DNA from: Arcanobacterium canis | GTDB taxonomy: Bacteria > Actinomycetota > Actinomycetes > Actinomycetales > Actinomycetaceae | Direction of reading: 5' to 3' | NCBI RefSeq assembly: GCF_029625435.1 | Contig: NZ_CP121208.1 | Location: forward strand, 372,001 to 436,000 | Length of the DNA stretch: 64,000 bases | In this document: in pieces, positions 36,462 to 45,731 of the stretch | How the letters are laid out: each line of letters begins with the position of its first letter | Numbering within the stretch: the stretch's first letter is position 1 | Translations under genes and position numbers: made by a program | The notes under the pieces: generated by a model | What the model saw: only the letters and a program-made list of their open reading frames with translations | Database searches by the model: none | What the model was told of the DNA's origin: nothing

Positions 36462-38188
36462 AGCTCCCTATCGCAAATAACCGCACAATCGTGCGTGAAC
36501 TCCTCGCTCTTCTCGGCCACTTTAAGACTGAATTCGCTGTGGCTATCACGATCCAGCTCATCACAGCGGGTGCTGCCGTCGTCACCCCGTGGGTGATCGG
36601 TGCAACTTTCGACGCCGTTGCTCAAGGCAAAGGCGGCGATGTGGTGCGCTGGTACATCACGGTGCTCGCTGCAGCAGTGGTGTTGCAGTCCTTGACTGCC
36701 TGGTTTGCTGATTATAAGGCGCGTGTGCTCGGACAAAAGGTCTTCAATCTGCTTCGTGTGCAGCTTGTTGAAACGATTACGCATCTGCCGCTGTCGGTTG
36801 TTGAAGCCGCAGGAACCGGTGATCTTCTTGGCCGAACCACCGCAGATGTCAACCGAGTGGAATTCTTCATCCGATCCGGGCTGTCACGGTTGATGGTTGT
36901 GTCGATCCAGGTGATTACGACGGTTGTCGCCGCGTTCGTGGTGGCGCCAGCTGTGGGAATCGTCGTCGTTATCGCTTTCGTCCCGTTCGGATTTGCGCTT
37001 CGTCGCTACTTGCGTCGCACAGTTGCCGGGTACCTGGCCTCCTCAGCACTGATGGCTGAGTTCTCTGGTGACATCACGGAGACTGTTGAACAGTCTGCCA
37101 CGGTGGATGCGCTGGGGATGAAGCGTTCACGCATGGCACGCTTCATGGTTCTTCTGGAGGAATCGTGGAACAACGAGCGTTACACCTCGTGGATGCGTGT
37201 GATCTACGTCGGGTCAACGTTCATTATTTTGTCCGTTCCAATGATTCTGGCAGTGCTCTGGGGGTCATGGATGGTAGGCCTTGGGCTTGCCACTGCTGGC
37301 GCGGTGACGTCTGTTGCTTTGTACGCACAGCAGCTAGGGTGGCCTGTTGCTGAATTCGGGTGGTGGATCGATGAACTCCAGTTCGCGTCGGTGGCTCTGG
37401 CTCGTATCTTCGGTGTCGGGCAGGTTCCTCCTGATCGCGTGGCCAGTGCGAGTGCGCCTGAGGCCGACGACGTCGTGATTGAGGATGTGTCGTTTTCGTA
37501 TCGTGACGGTCGGCCCGTGCTTCATAACGTCAGCCTCAATATTCGGCCAGGTGAGCGCCTTGCGATCGTCGGCCCTTCAGGTGCAGGAAAATCAACACTT
37601 GGACGGCTCATTGCTGGTGTGAATGCCCCTGACTCAGGGTCGATCACGGTAGGCGGCGTGGAAGTGACCCGCATCGTGGAGAAGGAATTGCATTCGACGT
37701 GTGCATTGGTGACGCAAGAAAACCATGTGTTCGCAGGAACGATCGCGGACAATCTGCGTTTTGCCAAGTCGGATGCCACCGACGAGGAATTGCGCCGGGC
37801 GCTCAACATTGTCGATGCGTCGTGGGTAGGCGTGCTTGAGGACGGGCTGGAAACGAAGGTCGGGTCAGGAGAAAAGGACCTGACGCCGTCCCAGATTCAG
37901 CAGCTTGCACTCGCCCGAATCGTGTTACTGGACCCTGCAATCGTGATTCTCGACGAAGCAACCTCGCTTCTCGACCCGACGGCGGCTCGAAGTGCAGAGC
38001 AGGCGATGAACCGTGTGCTTGAGGGACGCACAGTGATTTCGATTGCACACCGTCTCTACACTGCCTACGACGCTGATCGGGTTGCGGTGATGGTTGATGG
38101 CCAGGTGCGTGAACTTGGCTCACATGATGAGTTGGTGAGCGCTAGGGGAGAGTATGCCTCTTTGTGGCATGCTTGGCAGCAGGATTGA
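36458..38188 (+). CDS. ABC exporter half-transporter with intact Walker motifs
   Basis: 576 residues: six-helix exporter domain then ATPase domain. Walker A GPSGAGKS near residue 372 and Walker B IVILDEATSLLD near 495 are intact, whereas the signature is degenerate (LTPSQIQQ for LSGGQ). Its defects complement those of the upstream half, so the heterodimer should have one live site (Walker A of this chain with LSGGQ of the partner) and one dead site, as in TM287/288-type exporters. The ATGA overlap with the upstream gene supports equal synthesis. Confidence 0.9.
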   Translation: MKLPIANNRTIVRELLALLGHFKTEFAVAITIQLITAGAAVVTPWVIGATFDAVAQGKGGDVVRWYITVLAAAVVLQSLTAWFADYKARVLGQKVFNLLRVQLVETITHLPLSVVEAAGTGDLLGRTTADVNRVEFFIRSGLSRLMVVSIQVITTVVAAFVVAPAVGIVVVIAFVPFGFALRRYLRRTVAGYLASSALMAEFSGDITETVEQSATVDALGMKRSRMARFMVLLEESWNNERYTSWMRVIYVGSTFIILSVPMILAVLWGSWMVGLGLATAGAVTSVALYAQQLGWPVAEFGWWIDELQFASVALARIFGVGQVPPDRVASASAPEADDVVIEDVSFSYRDGRPVLHNVSLNIRPGERLAIVGPSGAGKSTLGRLIAGVNAPDSGSITVGGVEVTRIVEKELHSTCALVTQENHVFAGTIADNLRFAKSDATDEELRRALNIVDASWVGVLEDGLETKVGSGEKDLTPSQIQQLALARIVLLDPAIVILDEATSLLDPTAARSAEQAMNRVLEGRTVISIAHRLYTAYDADRVAVMVDGQVRELGSHDELVSARGEYASLWHAWQQD

Positions 38189-38210
38189 GAACTCATGACA
38201 GGAAAGTGGA

Positions 38211-38242
38211 GAAGGTGGCAGCCCCAGGGGGCGGCCACCTTC
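38211..38242 (+). terminator. hairpin after the exporter operon
   Basis: GAAGGTGGC (38211-38219) pairs with GCCACCTTC (38234-38242) with extra inner G-C pairing, between the convergent exporter and PH-domain genes. Confidence 0.6.
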
Positions 38243-38260
38243 TTCATCCATTGCGGCTTC

Positions 38261-38986
38261 TTACCAAGTATAAATCATTGCGTAAGTGGCAAGTGCGCTA
38301 CCAGCGAGCAAGACGATCGGCAGTGGCTGCCACGACGTCGTCGTCACTTTTGGAAAGTCGATTGCTTGAGCGTCCAGACGGGTACGGGCTTCGCGATTGT
38401 TACGATACAGCGCAAGGCGCTCGTCGATTTCTCGAGCGGCCCAACTCAGTGAAACCGTGCGTTTTTCCAGGCGATCAGACCAGTCCCAGTTGACGGCGTC
38501 CTCGTGGTGCGAGCTTCGTCCACTCGACATATTCGGAACGTCCTGCCCACGCAAGGTACGCGAAATTTCGCTATCTGAAGCGCGGCGCTCATGGTAACCG
38601 CCTTCACCGCGAACTCCTCGGATTCGGCTCGCCTTCGCGCTGGAGAAGACACCCGCTTTTTGGGGCACTGCCCACACGGAAATTTTTCGGCCCGTGCGCA
38701 GGTGAATATACAGGCCCCACCGGCGTTCGGTCCCTGCGATGTCGTTCCACGGAATGTGGTACGTGCGGAAGATATTGACCACAGTGAGTCCACCCGGGCC
38801 GATTTCAACAAAGGAATGGAACGAGAAAACCCACGCTGCTACCGCGACAAGCACGATGAGTGGAAGCGTTTGGGCAAGCTCCCACAGGCCGCCGTTATAT
38901 GTTGATGCCGCAGCAATCACTGCAGCCATCGCGAATCCAACATAGGCGTAGAAGCGATAACCATTTCCCACGAGGCGAAGTTTCAT
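38261..38986 (-). CDS. PH-domain-like membrane protein
   Basis: 241 residues with two hydrophobic segments near the N-terminus (about 10-60) and a third at the C-terminal end, around a soluble region whose VEIGPGGLTVVN...YHIPWNDIAG pattern fits bacterial PH-like domains (PF10756-type). Function unknown. The start ATG at 38986 (MKLRLVG) is chosen because the preceding 25 in-frame codons are not membrane-like and lack a ribosome site; a weak AGAGAG precedes this ATG. Confidence 0.65.
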   Translation of the reverse strand: MKLRLVGNGYRFYAYVGFAMAAVIAAASTYNGGLWELAQTLPLIVLVAVAAWVFSFHSFVEIGPGGLTVVNIFRTYHIPWNDIAGTERRWGLYIHLRTGRKISVWAVPQKAGVFSSAKASRIRGVRGEGGYHERRASDSEISRTLRGQDVPNMSSGRSSHHEDAVNWDWSDRLEKRTVSLSWAAREIDERLALYRNNREARTRLDAQAIDFPKVTTTSWQPLPIVLLAGSALATYAMIYTW

Positions 38987-39172
38987 GCTCTCTATTGTGG
39001 CAGTTTTCGCCGGATCCAGCGAGGGCGCCGCGGAAATACATACATCGGCTATCAGACGCATGGGGCAAAGCCTGCGTCGGGTAGTTTTGCTCTAGATTTC
39101 CTCCTTTCGCTTAGACTCTCACGCTTCTTCGATGCAACAGCTTTCGTCACAACATTGAAGAAGATGAAATTG

Positions 39173-40261
39173 TTAGTGCGAAATGATTGTTGGTGTGCTC
39201 GCTTGCCTCGGGCCATCAGATTGTGCCATCCGAGCGAGCGCTGCTTGCGCATGTGCGATCATCTCCGGCCCGCCGTGTCCCTCCGTTTCAACCACTGTCA
39301 GGCGTGAATTCGGCATGAGGCGAGAAAGTCGCCATGCGGTTCCCAGCGGACCAGAAACATCCATGCGCCCGTGGATGATCTCGGTTTCGATTGCGGCTGC
39401 CCCGCCCAAATCGCGAAGCAACGGCACGTCCAAGAAACCGTCATGAGCCCAATAATGGGTAGTGAGAATCGCGAAGTCGGCGTCGTCGGCGCGAGGAGCA
39501 GGTGGCTGCGGGCACTGCATCCCCAGTGAAACATGGGCATCCTCCCACGTCAACCAGGCCCGGATCGCGCGCTCGCGAACCGAAGAGTCCGGGTAAGAAA
39601 CAAGTCGCGCAACGCGCTCAATGAAACGCAACTGATCGACGTCCACCTCGTCCACCTCCGGCTCGCCTTTTCGCAAGAGACGTTCCAGTGCGGCTACCTC
39701 AGCTTCGAGGCGAACAACGGCTTGTTCGAGGGAAAAATGCGCCTCGGGGAAAACAGTGGCAACGTTTTGGCTCATCCACTCCACTTCCCAGCGTGACGTG
39801 GTTGTCAGTGCAAGCAAGACCATGCCTCGCACACGCTGCGGAAAAGCCCGAGCGTACGCCAGGGCGAGCGTTGTTCCCCAGCTCACTGCGTAAATGACCC
39901 ACTGTTCCACTCCAAGGTTAATCCGCAATGCCTCAATGTCGTCGATAAGCGCACCGATGGTGTTGGACGATAGATCCTCGCCCAGGTCACTGGCGTGGGG
40001 AGTAGATTGCCCGCAGCCGCGCTGATCCATTCCCACCAAATGCCACACGTGTGGATCGAAAAGCTCAGTCCATCCGCGCTTTCCCAAGCCGCGACCTGGG
40101 CCGCCGTGGAGGTACAAAGCCGGGATACCGTCAGGATTTCCGTGTTCTTCAAAATAGATTTGGGCACCGGTAGAGGTGCTCGTTTCATCGTAACCGGCCC
40201 CGACGTCGGGAGGACGCGCAAGAAAGCCGCAACGAAAAGGAACAGAACGCGGATGTGTCAT
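39173..40261 (-). CDS. proline iminopeptidase-like S33 hydrolase
   Basis: 362-residue alpha/beta hydrolase that would remove N-terminal proline from peptides. HGGPG (52-56) is the S33 hallmark, followed by GMDQRGCGQSTPH; the nucleophile Ser127 lies in YAVSWGTTLALAYA and the histidine in ETEGHGG near 330. The elbow is A-V-S-W-G rather than G-G-S-W-G. Start chosen at the second in-frame ATG (40261), which follows AGGTGT. It is divergent from typA across 116 bp. Acts in the cytoplasm; no signal peptide. Confidence 0.85.
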   Translation of the reverse strand: MTHPRSVPFRCGFLARPPDVGAGYDETSTSTGAQIYFEEHGNPDGIPALYLHGGPGRGLGKRGWTELFDPHVWHLVGMDQRGCGQSTPHASDLGEDLSSNTIGALIDDIEALRINLGVEQWVIYAVSWGTTLALAYARAFPQRVRGMVLLALTTTSRWEVEWMSQNVATVFPEAHFSLEQAVVRLEAEVAALERLLRKGEPEVDEVDVDQLRFIERVARLVSYPDSSVRERAIRAWLTWEDAHVSLGMQCPQPPAPRADDADFAILTTHYWAHDGFLDVPLLRDLGGAAAIETEIIHGRMDVSGPLGTAWRLSRLMPNSRLTVVETEGHGGPEMIAHAQAALARMAQSDGPRQASTPTIISH

Positions 40262-40377
40262 ACACCTCATGGTATCTGAAACGTGTTTATTTCATCGCAC
40301 TTTACCCGCGACGTCTTGGGCGTTCGTCATGATCCGCGTAAAGTTGCGCACGGCAAGATTTAATGCAAAGGACATCA

Positions 40378-42300
40378 ATGAAGCGCAACGGTATTCGTAA
40401 CGTGGCCATCGTGGCACACGTTGATCACGGCAAGACCACCCTGGTGGACGGTATGCTCTGGCAGGGCGGCGCATTCGATGCGCACACCTCGGTGGAGAAG
40501 ACCGGCGAACGAATCATGGACAGCGGAGATCTTGAGCGTGAGAAGGGCATCACCATTCTTGCGAAGAATACCGCGATTACTTACAAGGGACCCTCTGCAG
40601 CCGAGTTTGGCTCCCCAGATGGCATTCTCATTAACGTCATCGACACCCCGGGCCACGCTGACTTTTCTGGCGAAGTTGAGCGCGGACTGTCCATGGTTGA
40701 TGGCGTGGTGCTCCTCGTCGATTCTTCAGAAGGACCGTTGCCGCAGACCCGTTTCGTCCTGCGCAAGGCTCTCGAAGCTAACCTGCCGGTGATTACGGTG
40801 GTCAACAAAGTTGACCGTCCAGACGCTCGCATCAGCGAAGTTGTTGATGAAACTCAAGATCTCCTCCTTTCCTTGGCTTCTGATATCGAAGATACTGAGG
40901 GGCTTGATCTCGATCGACTCCTTGAAATTCCAGTTGTTTATGCGTCGGCGAAGGCTGGGCGTGCGGATCTGGAGCAACCTGCCGACGGCGAGCTGCCGGC
41001 GTCGGAGAACCTTGAGCCGCTGTTCCGTACGATTTTGGAATACGTTCCAGCTCCGGAGTACGACGAAGAAGCTCCGCTTGTTGCTCAGGTGACGAATCTC
41101 GATGCCTCGCCTTTCCTGGGACGCCTTGCTCTGGTTCGCATCTACTCCGGAACTTTGACCAAGGGTGCCTGGGTTGGTTTGATGAACGGCCCAGATTCGG
41201 ATATGGAACGCGTCCACATCACTGAACTTTTGCGCACGCAGGGTCTTGAGCGTATCCCCGCCACGGAAGCTGGCCCGGGCGACATTGTCGCCGTTGCAGG
41301 GATGCCGAACATCATGATCGGTGAGACTCTTGTGGATCTCGAAGATCCGCGCCCCATGCCGAAGATCCGCATCGATGATCCCTCGATTTCGATGACGATT
41401 GGAATCAATACTTCGCCGCTCGCAGGCAAGGAGAAGGGGCACAAACTCACTGCTTCGCAGGTTCGTGACCGCCTTGAGCAGGAACTCATCGGTAACGTCT
41501 CGATTCGTGTGCTTCCCACTGACCGCCCAGATGCATGGGAAGTCCAGGATCGTGGCGAGCTTGCGCTTGCAATTCTGGTTGAAACCATGCGTCGCGAAGG
41601 CTTCGAACTCACTGTTGGTAAGCCGCAGGTTGTGCGTAAAGTGATCGATGGTGCAGTGCATGAACCGTGGGAGCGTGCAACGATTGACGTTCCTGAAGAG
41701 TACCTTGGCGCCGTCACGCAGCTCATGGCTGCCCGTAAAGGCCAGATGGAAACTATGACGAACCACGGCACAGGCTGGGTTCGCATGGAGTTCCTTCTGC
41801 CGAGCCGCGGAATGATTGGCTTTAGGACTCAATTCCTGACACAAACACGTGGAACCGGCATCTCTGCCTCAATTTCTGAGGGTTACAAGCCGTGGGCGGG
41901 CGAGATCGAATCGCGTACCACCGGCTCTCTTGTGTCGGACCGCCAGGGCCAGGCGACGGCGTTTTCGTTGCAGCGCCTCGAAGATCGCGGAACATTCTTC
42001 GTCGATCCAGGTGACGAAGTCTACGAAGGCATGATCGTTGGTGTGAATTCGCGCGATGAAGATATGGATGTCAACATCGTTAAGGCCAAGGAAATGACCA
42101 ATATGCGTTCGGCGACTGCAGATGTTTTCGAAACTCTTCAGGCACGCCATCATATGACGCTTGAGGAGTCGATCGAGTTCGCTGCCGACGACGAGTGCAT
42201 CGAGGTCACGCCAGAGAAGATCCGTCTGCGTAAGGTGATCTTGAATTCTCAAGATCGTTTCCGCGAGGCTTCGCGTAAGAAGCGGGCGGCCGGTAAGTGA
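40378..42300 (+). CDS. typA: ribosome-associated GTPase TypA/BipA
   Basis: 640-residue translational GTPase linked to ribosome assembly and stress adaptation. G1 motif AHVDHGKTT (13-21), G2 region REKGITI, G3 DTPGH, G4 NKVDRPDA. The C-terminal part with [20 protein letters not shown] is TypA-specific. ATG at 40378 has AAAGGA upstream; the in-frame ATG 15 bases earlier does not. It overlaps the next GTG start by four bases. Confidence 0.97.
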   Translation: MKRNGIRNVAIVAHVDHGKTTLVDGMLWQGGAFDAHTSVEKTGERIMDSGDLEREKGITILAKNTAITYKGPSAAEFGSPDGILINVIDTPGHADFSGEVERGLSMVDGVVLLVDSSEGPLPQTRFVLRKALEANLPVITVVNKVDRPDARISEVVDETQDLLLSLASDIEDTEGLDLDRLLEIPVVYASAKAGRADLEQPADGELPASENLEPLFRTILEYVPAPEYDEEAPLVAQVTNLDASPFLGRLALVRIYSGTLTKGAWVGLMNGPDSDMERVHITELLRTQGLERIPATEAGPGDIVAVAGMPNIMIGETLVDLEDPRPMPKIRIDDPSISMTIGINTSPLAGKEKGHKLTASQVRDRLEQELIGNVSIRVLPTDRPDAWEVQDRGELALAILVETMRREGFELTVGKPQVVRKVIDGAVHEPWERATIDVPEEYLGAVTQLMAARKGQMETMTNHGTGWVRMEFLLPSRGMIGFRTQFLTQTRGTGISASISEGYKPWAGEIESRTTGSLVSDRQGQATAFSLQRLEDRGTFFVDPGDEVYEGMIVGVNSRDEDMDVNIVKAKEMTNMRSATADVFETLQARHHMTLEESIEFAADDECIEVTPEKIRLRKVILNSQDRFREASRKKRAAGK

Positions 42301-42641
42301 AATTTATGATCGGGGCCCTCCTTGGGGCGATAACAGGTGGAATCGGTGTGGTCACTCATGCTGGGACTCTGAGCGCGCCCTGGGTGGGCCTCGTTGTTGG
42401 TTTCTTTTTGGTGGCAGCGGGTGGATGGGCCGTTGCTGAGCGTGCGCGTATCGCTGGTTGGGTTGGATACGGACTTGGTGTTTGGGCAGTAACAGGGTGG
42501 TTGCTGTTGGCCCCACCGGCAAACGATATTTACGCTTCGGCCACTGCCGGCGTTTCGGTTGCATGGATCATTTTGTCTGCTTTTGCATCCATCGCTGGAC
42601 TCAGCATTGCTAAACTCTTCAACAAAAAAGACGGACTATAA
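42297..42641 (+). CDS. small four-helix membrane protein
   Basis: 114 residues, almost wholly made of four hydrophobic segments with short basic loops (AERARIAG) and a charged end (KLFNKKDGL). It starts with GTG overlapping the typA stop (GTGA), so it is translationally coupled. I recognise no catalytic motif; small actinobacterial membrane proteins of the DUF6113 kind have a similar layout, but this is only a resemblance. It lies between typA and the VanW-type gene. Confidence 0.65.
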   Translation: MKFMIGALLGAITGGIGVVTHAGTLSAPWVGLVVGFFLVAAGGWAVAERARIAGWVGYGLGVWAVTGWLLLAPPANDIYASATAGVSVAWIILSAFASIAGLSIAKLFNKKDGL

Positions 42642-42685
42642 CGCACATATCCACGCCTAATGTGCATGAAACGGGGGTAAGACAC

Positions 42686-44506
42686 GTGTCTGAGAACGAT
42701 AATCTTCTCGACGCATGGCGTCGTCGCACGTACAGTGACGGATCAGCAACGCCAGCAGACGATGGCGAGCAATTTGAACGTGACACGGCACCACAGTCCG
42801 AGTACACATCGTCTGACGTACACCCGGCTCAAGAGAATCAGGACAACATGACCGTGGCGAAGAAACGCAAATGGCCGTTCGTCGTCGGCGCTGCAGCAGT
42901 TGTGGCAGCTGCTTACGTCGGCACCCAAGCCTACCTAGGCGGGCACATCGCCTCTGGAACGGTGGTGGCAGGTGTCCCTGTTGGTGGGCTGTCGGAGCAG
43001 GATGCCAAGGAGAAAATTGGTGCCCAGCTTTCCGATCAACTCCATGGCAAACGTGAAGTTATCGCAGGGAAGAAGTCCACCAAAATTGATCCTGTCGCGA
43101 TGGATATGGCGATTGACTACGACGCCACGATGAAACCGCTTATTGGATTTACGATGAATCCTTCGAGAATCATTGCCGAGTTTTCCGGTGTCAAAAATGT
43201 CCCGGCACAGCTGAGTGCAAACGACCAAAAGCTCACGAAGGTCCTCGCTGGTGCTGCAAAAGAGACGAATGCAAACCCCGTTGATGCCACCCTTTCACTT
43301 GAGGGAGGCAAAGCTCACGTTACTCCCGACAAGCCGGGGCATGAGATCAAGCTCAGCGAAGCGAAGACAGAAGTCTTGCGGGGATGGCTCGGAACCAGTG
43401 GGCCGATCACTTTGCCGGTTGATGAACTTGCGCCGAAGGTGACAGCTCAAGAGCTGAATGCATTCGTGGACGAAAAAATTTCGCCTTTGCTGGGGTCGAA
43501 TGTCTCCGTGAAGGTGGGGCAGAAGTCCGCTGACCTCGATCCGGCAGCAGTTGCAACAGTCCTTAAAGTGAGCAAGGGGGCGAATCCGCAGCTCTCGGTA
43601 GATGAGGCTGCCCTAGAAAAACTCGTCGTGAGCAAGGTTGGCGATTCCCTTGGTGCTCCTCAAGATGCACGTATCGAGATTGTTGATCACTCAAGTGTGA
43701 GGATCGTTCCCTCGAAGGATGGTCAGACGGTCGATGCGAAGGCTCTTGCTGCTGATCTCCTCGCAGTGGATGGCAAACGTCAGCTCACGGCGAAGGTATC
43801 CACTAAGAAAGCAGAATTCACCACTGAGGATGCGAAGAAACTTGGCGTGAGTGAAGTCGTCTCACAAATTTCGACCCCGTTGACCTCAGACTCTGTGCGC
43901 ACCACAAATCTTATTGTCGGCACCAAAAAGGTGAGCGGGACGCTCATTAAGCCCGGTGAACGATTCGATCTTGGAAAAGCGCTCGGCGATGTTGATGCAG
44001 CGCACGGTTTTGTGTCTTCTGGTGTAGTGTCGAATGGTTTTAACTCAACGGCAATGGGCGGTGGCTTATCCCAGTTGTCAACCAACACATTCAATGTGGG
44101 ATACCGTTCCGGAATGAAAGACATCTCGCACCAGCCGCACTCGAAGTATTTCTCGCGCTACCCGATGGGTCTCGAAGCCACGCTCTGGGAGCCGACGATC
44201 AAGATGATCTGGGAAAATAACACTCCCTACGGAGCCGTAATCGATACCTGGGTATCCGGTGGTCAGGTTCACACGAAGTTGTGGTCCACAAAGTACTGGG
44301 ACGTCAAGGTTCATCAAGGCTCGCCCTATGCCTACAAGCAACCAACGACTCGCGTGAACAAGGCGGCCGATTGCGAAGCATCAGGAGCAGGCGGCCCCGG
44401 ATTCTCAGTCAAGGTCGGTCGTACCGTTTCACGCGCCGGCAAGGTTGCGGAGAATTCTTCGTACGTGTGGACCTACCAGCCTGTCGATGCCGTTCGTTGC
44501 GGTTGA
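42686..44506 (+). CDS. VanW-family cell-wall-associated protein
   Basis: 606 residues with a hydrophilic cytoplasmic stretch of about 60 residues, one membrane anchor (WPFVVGAAAVVAAAYVG), and a large external part. The external part has repeated peptidoglycan-binding-like modules (YoaR type; for example VAGVPVGGLSEQDAKEKI) and a C-terminal VanW domain (GERFDLGKALG, GGGLSQLSTNTFNVGYRSG). VanW function is unknown although it is found in some glycopeptide-resistance clusters; there are no van genes here. GTG at 42686 is preferred because GGGGG stands nine bases before it. Confidence 0.85.
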   Translation: MSENDNLLDAWRRRTYSDGSATPADDGEQFERDTAPQSEYTSSDVHPAQENQDNMTVAKKRKWPFVVGAAAVVAAAYVGTQAYLGGHIASGTVVAGVPVGGLSEQDAKEKIGAQLSDQLHGKREVIAGKKSTKIDPVAMDMAIDYDATMKPLIGFTMNPSRIIAEFSGVKNVPAQLSANDQKLTKVLAGAAKETNANPVDATLSLEGGKAHVTPDKPGHEIKLSEAKTEVLRGWLGTSGPITLPVDELAPKVTAQELNAFVDEKISPLLGSNVSVKVGQKSADLDPAAVATVLKVSKGANPQLSVDEAALEKLVVSKVGDSLGAPQDARIEIVDHSSVRIVPSKDGQTVDAKALAADLLAVDGKRQLTAKVSTKKAEFTTEDAKKLGVSEVVSQISTPLTSDSVRTTNLIVGTKKVSGTLIKPGERFDLGKALGDVDAAHGFVSSGVVSNGFNSTAMGGGLSQLSTNTFNVGYRSGMKDISHQPHSKYFSRYPMGLEATLWEPTIKMIWENNTPYGAVIDTWVSGGQVHTKLWSTKYWDVKVHQGSPYAYKQPTTRVNKAADCEASGAGGPGFSVKVGRTVSRAGKVAENSSYVWTYQPVDAVRCG

Positions 44507-44598
44507 TTTCTCCGCCGACGTCGGTGTGCGACGTTGTCAATGGGCTGGTTGAGATGAAATAGGGAAGAAAATTCTGCCGAAAATATCATGCCGAGCGC

Positions 44599-44627
44599 TT
44601 GGGAGGCGCAGTTTTCCCGCTTAGACT
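44599..44627 (+). promoter_or_regulatory. promoter of the ferredoxin gene
   Basis: TTGGGA (44599-44604), 17-bp spacer, TAGACT (44622-44627). It would give a leader of about 27 nt holding the GGAAGGA ribosome site. Confidence 0.6.
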
Positions 44628-44660
44628 TGAGCGCAGTGACTTAGTGGAAGGATGGTCAAC

Positions 44661-44978
44661 GTGACGTACATTATCGCGCTACCGTGCGTGGACGTGAAGG
44701 ATCGCGCCTGTGTGGATGAGTGCCCTGTGGACTGCATTTACGAAGGCGAGCGTACGCTCTACATTCACCCTGGTGAATGTGTCGATTGCGGCGCATGTGA
44801 GCCAGTCTGCCCAGTTGAGGCGATCTACTACGAAGACGATGTGCCCGAAGAATGGGAGCCATATATGGCGGTGAACTCGGAATTCTTTGACGAGCTGGGC
44901 TCGCCTGGCGGCGCTGCCAAGCTTGGGCCAACTGGCAAGGATCACCCTTTTATTGAGGCCCTGCCACCCAATGCCTGA
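44661..44978 (+). CDS. fdxA: 7Fe ferredoxin
   Basis: 105-residue electron carrier. Cysteines 9, 17, 21 and 25 then 40, 43, 46 and 50 match FdxA-type ferredoxins with one [3Fe-4S] cluster (C9, C17, C50) and one [4Fe-4S] cluster (C21, C40, C43, C46); C25 would be free. GTG at 44661 is chosen over ATG 44652 because AAGGA is at the right distance and the product then begins MTYIIALPCVDV, like its relatives. Single gene with its own promoter and terminator. Confidence 0.95.
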   Translation: MTYIIALPCVDVKDRACVDECPVDCIYEGERTLYIHPGECVDCGACEPVCPVEAIYYEDDVPEEWEPYMAVNSEFFDELGSPGGAAKLGPTGKDHPFIEALPPNA

Positions 44979-44984
44979 GATGTC

Positions 44985-45017
44985 CTGAGGGGAGCAACGA
45001 TGAGTTGCTCCCCTCAG
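44985..45017 (+). terminator. terminator after the ferredoxin gene
   Basis: CTGAGGGGAGCAAC (44985-44998) pairs perfectly with 45004-45017 around a five-base loop. TGTTATT follows. Confidence 0.8.
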
Positions 45018-45038
45018 TGTTATTCATGCTTAACACTG

Positions 45039-45731
45039 TCATGCGAGATCGAAATATTGAACAGGTGGATCAACCGGGCGTGGACGCCCGGCATCTGTCT
45101 GCCAAAAATCGATGATGTTTAGTCCGAGGCTTGCCATGAGCTTACGCACGGTTGGAAGAGAGATTCCGACGACACCGTGGTGGTCACCTTCGATGGAGTC
45201 AATGAAGGGGCCACCCACACCGTCAATTGTGAAGGAACCGGCCACCTCCAATGGTTCACCAGTGGCGATATACGCCTTGATCTGGACATCACTCATCGAG
45301 CCCATATGAATGACAGCTTTCGACACTGCACATGCGTAACGCCCACTCGCAATGTCGATCACCGTGTGTCCGGTGAACAGTTCACCGCTGCGTCCGCGCA
45401 TCTTCCGCAGACGCTCAAAGGCGGCCTTCGCGGAATGTGGTTTTCCGACCACCTCGCCGTCAAAAGAAAACATCGAATCACATGCCACCAGAGCATCGGG
45501 AACGGTATCGCCAGCAGCGGCGCGCTCCTTTACTAGCTCATAAACTGCGTCTGCCTTGGCCTTCGCAAGTGCTTGAACCTGGGTTTGAGGATCGACATGA
45601 GGATCGTCTTTCTTCAAAGCGTCCAAGATTGCATCTTCATTGACATCGGACACTGCCACCCATGGGTCAATACCAGCACTGAGGAGAGTTTGACGTCGGG
45701 CAGGAGACGCGGAAGCGAGGAGAAGTCTCAT
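45039..45731 (-). CDS. maf: Maf-type nucleotide pyrophosphatase
   Basis: 230 residues. N-terminal LLLASASPARRQTLLSAG is the Maf signature; VACDSMFSFDGEVVGKP near residue 85 and RLRKMRGRSGELFTGHTV fit the active site. Maf proteins hydrolyse non-canonical or pyrimidine nucleoside triphosphates and are linked to septum inhibition. ATG at 45731 overlaps the DUF885 stop (ATGA), so the gene is translated after it; the frame is open further up but inside DUF885. Confidence 0.92.
   Translation of the reverse strand: MRLLLASASPARRQTLLSAGIDPWVAVSDVNEDAILDALKKDDPHVDPQTQVQALAKAKADAVYELVKERAAAGDTVPDALVACDSMFSFDGEVVGKPHSAKAAFERLRKMRGRSGELFTGHTVIDIASGRYACAVSKAVIHMGSMSDVQIKAYIATGEPLEVAGSFTIDGVGGPFIDSIEGDHHGVVGISLPTVRKLMASLGLNIIDFWQTDAGRPRPVDPPVQYFDLA

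Noticed and set aside
39052-39252. Small minus-strand frame with AAAGGAGG nearby
   Set aside because: The strong ribosome-site-like sequence is not followed by a start codon at a usable distance, and the frame overlaps the iminopeptidase end.
40726-41844. 372-codon open frame antisense to typA
   Set aside because: It lies wholly within typA, has no recognisable family features, and is best explained by codon bias of the conserved gene.
42686-44506. Glycopeptide-resistance cluster because of VanW
   Set aside because: No vanA/B, vanH, vanX or vanRS genes nearby; VanW domains are common in unrelated wall proteins.
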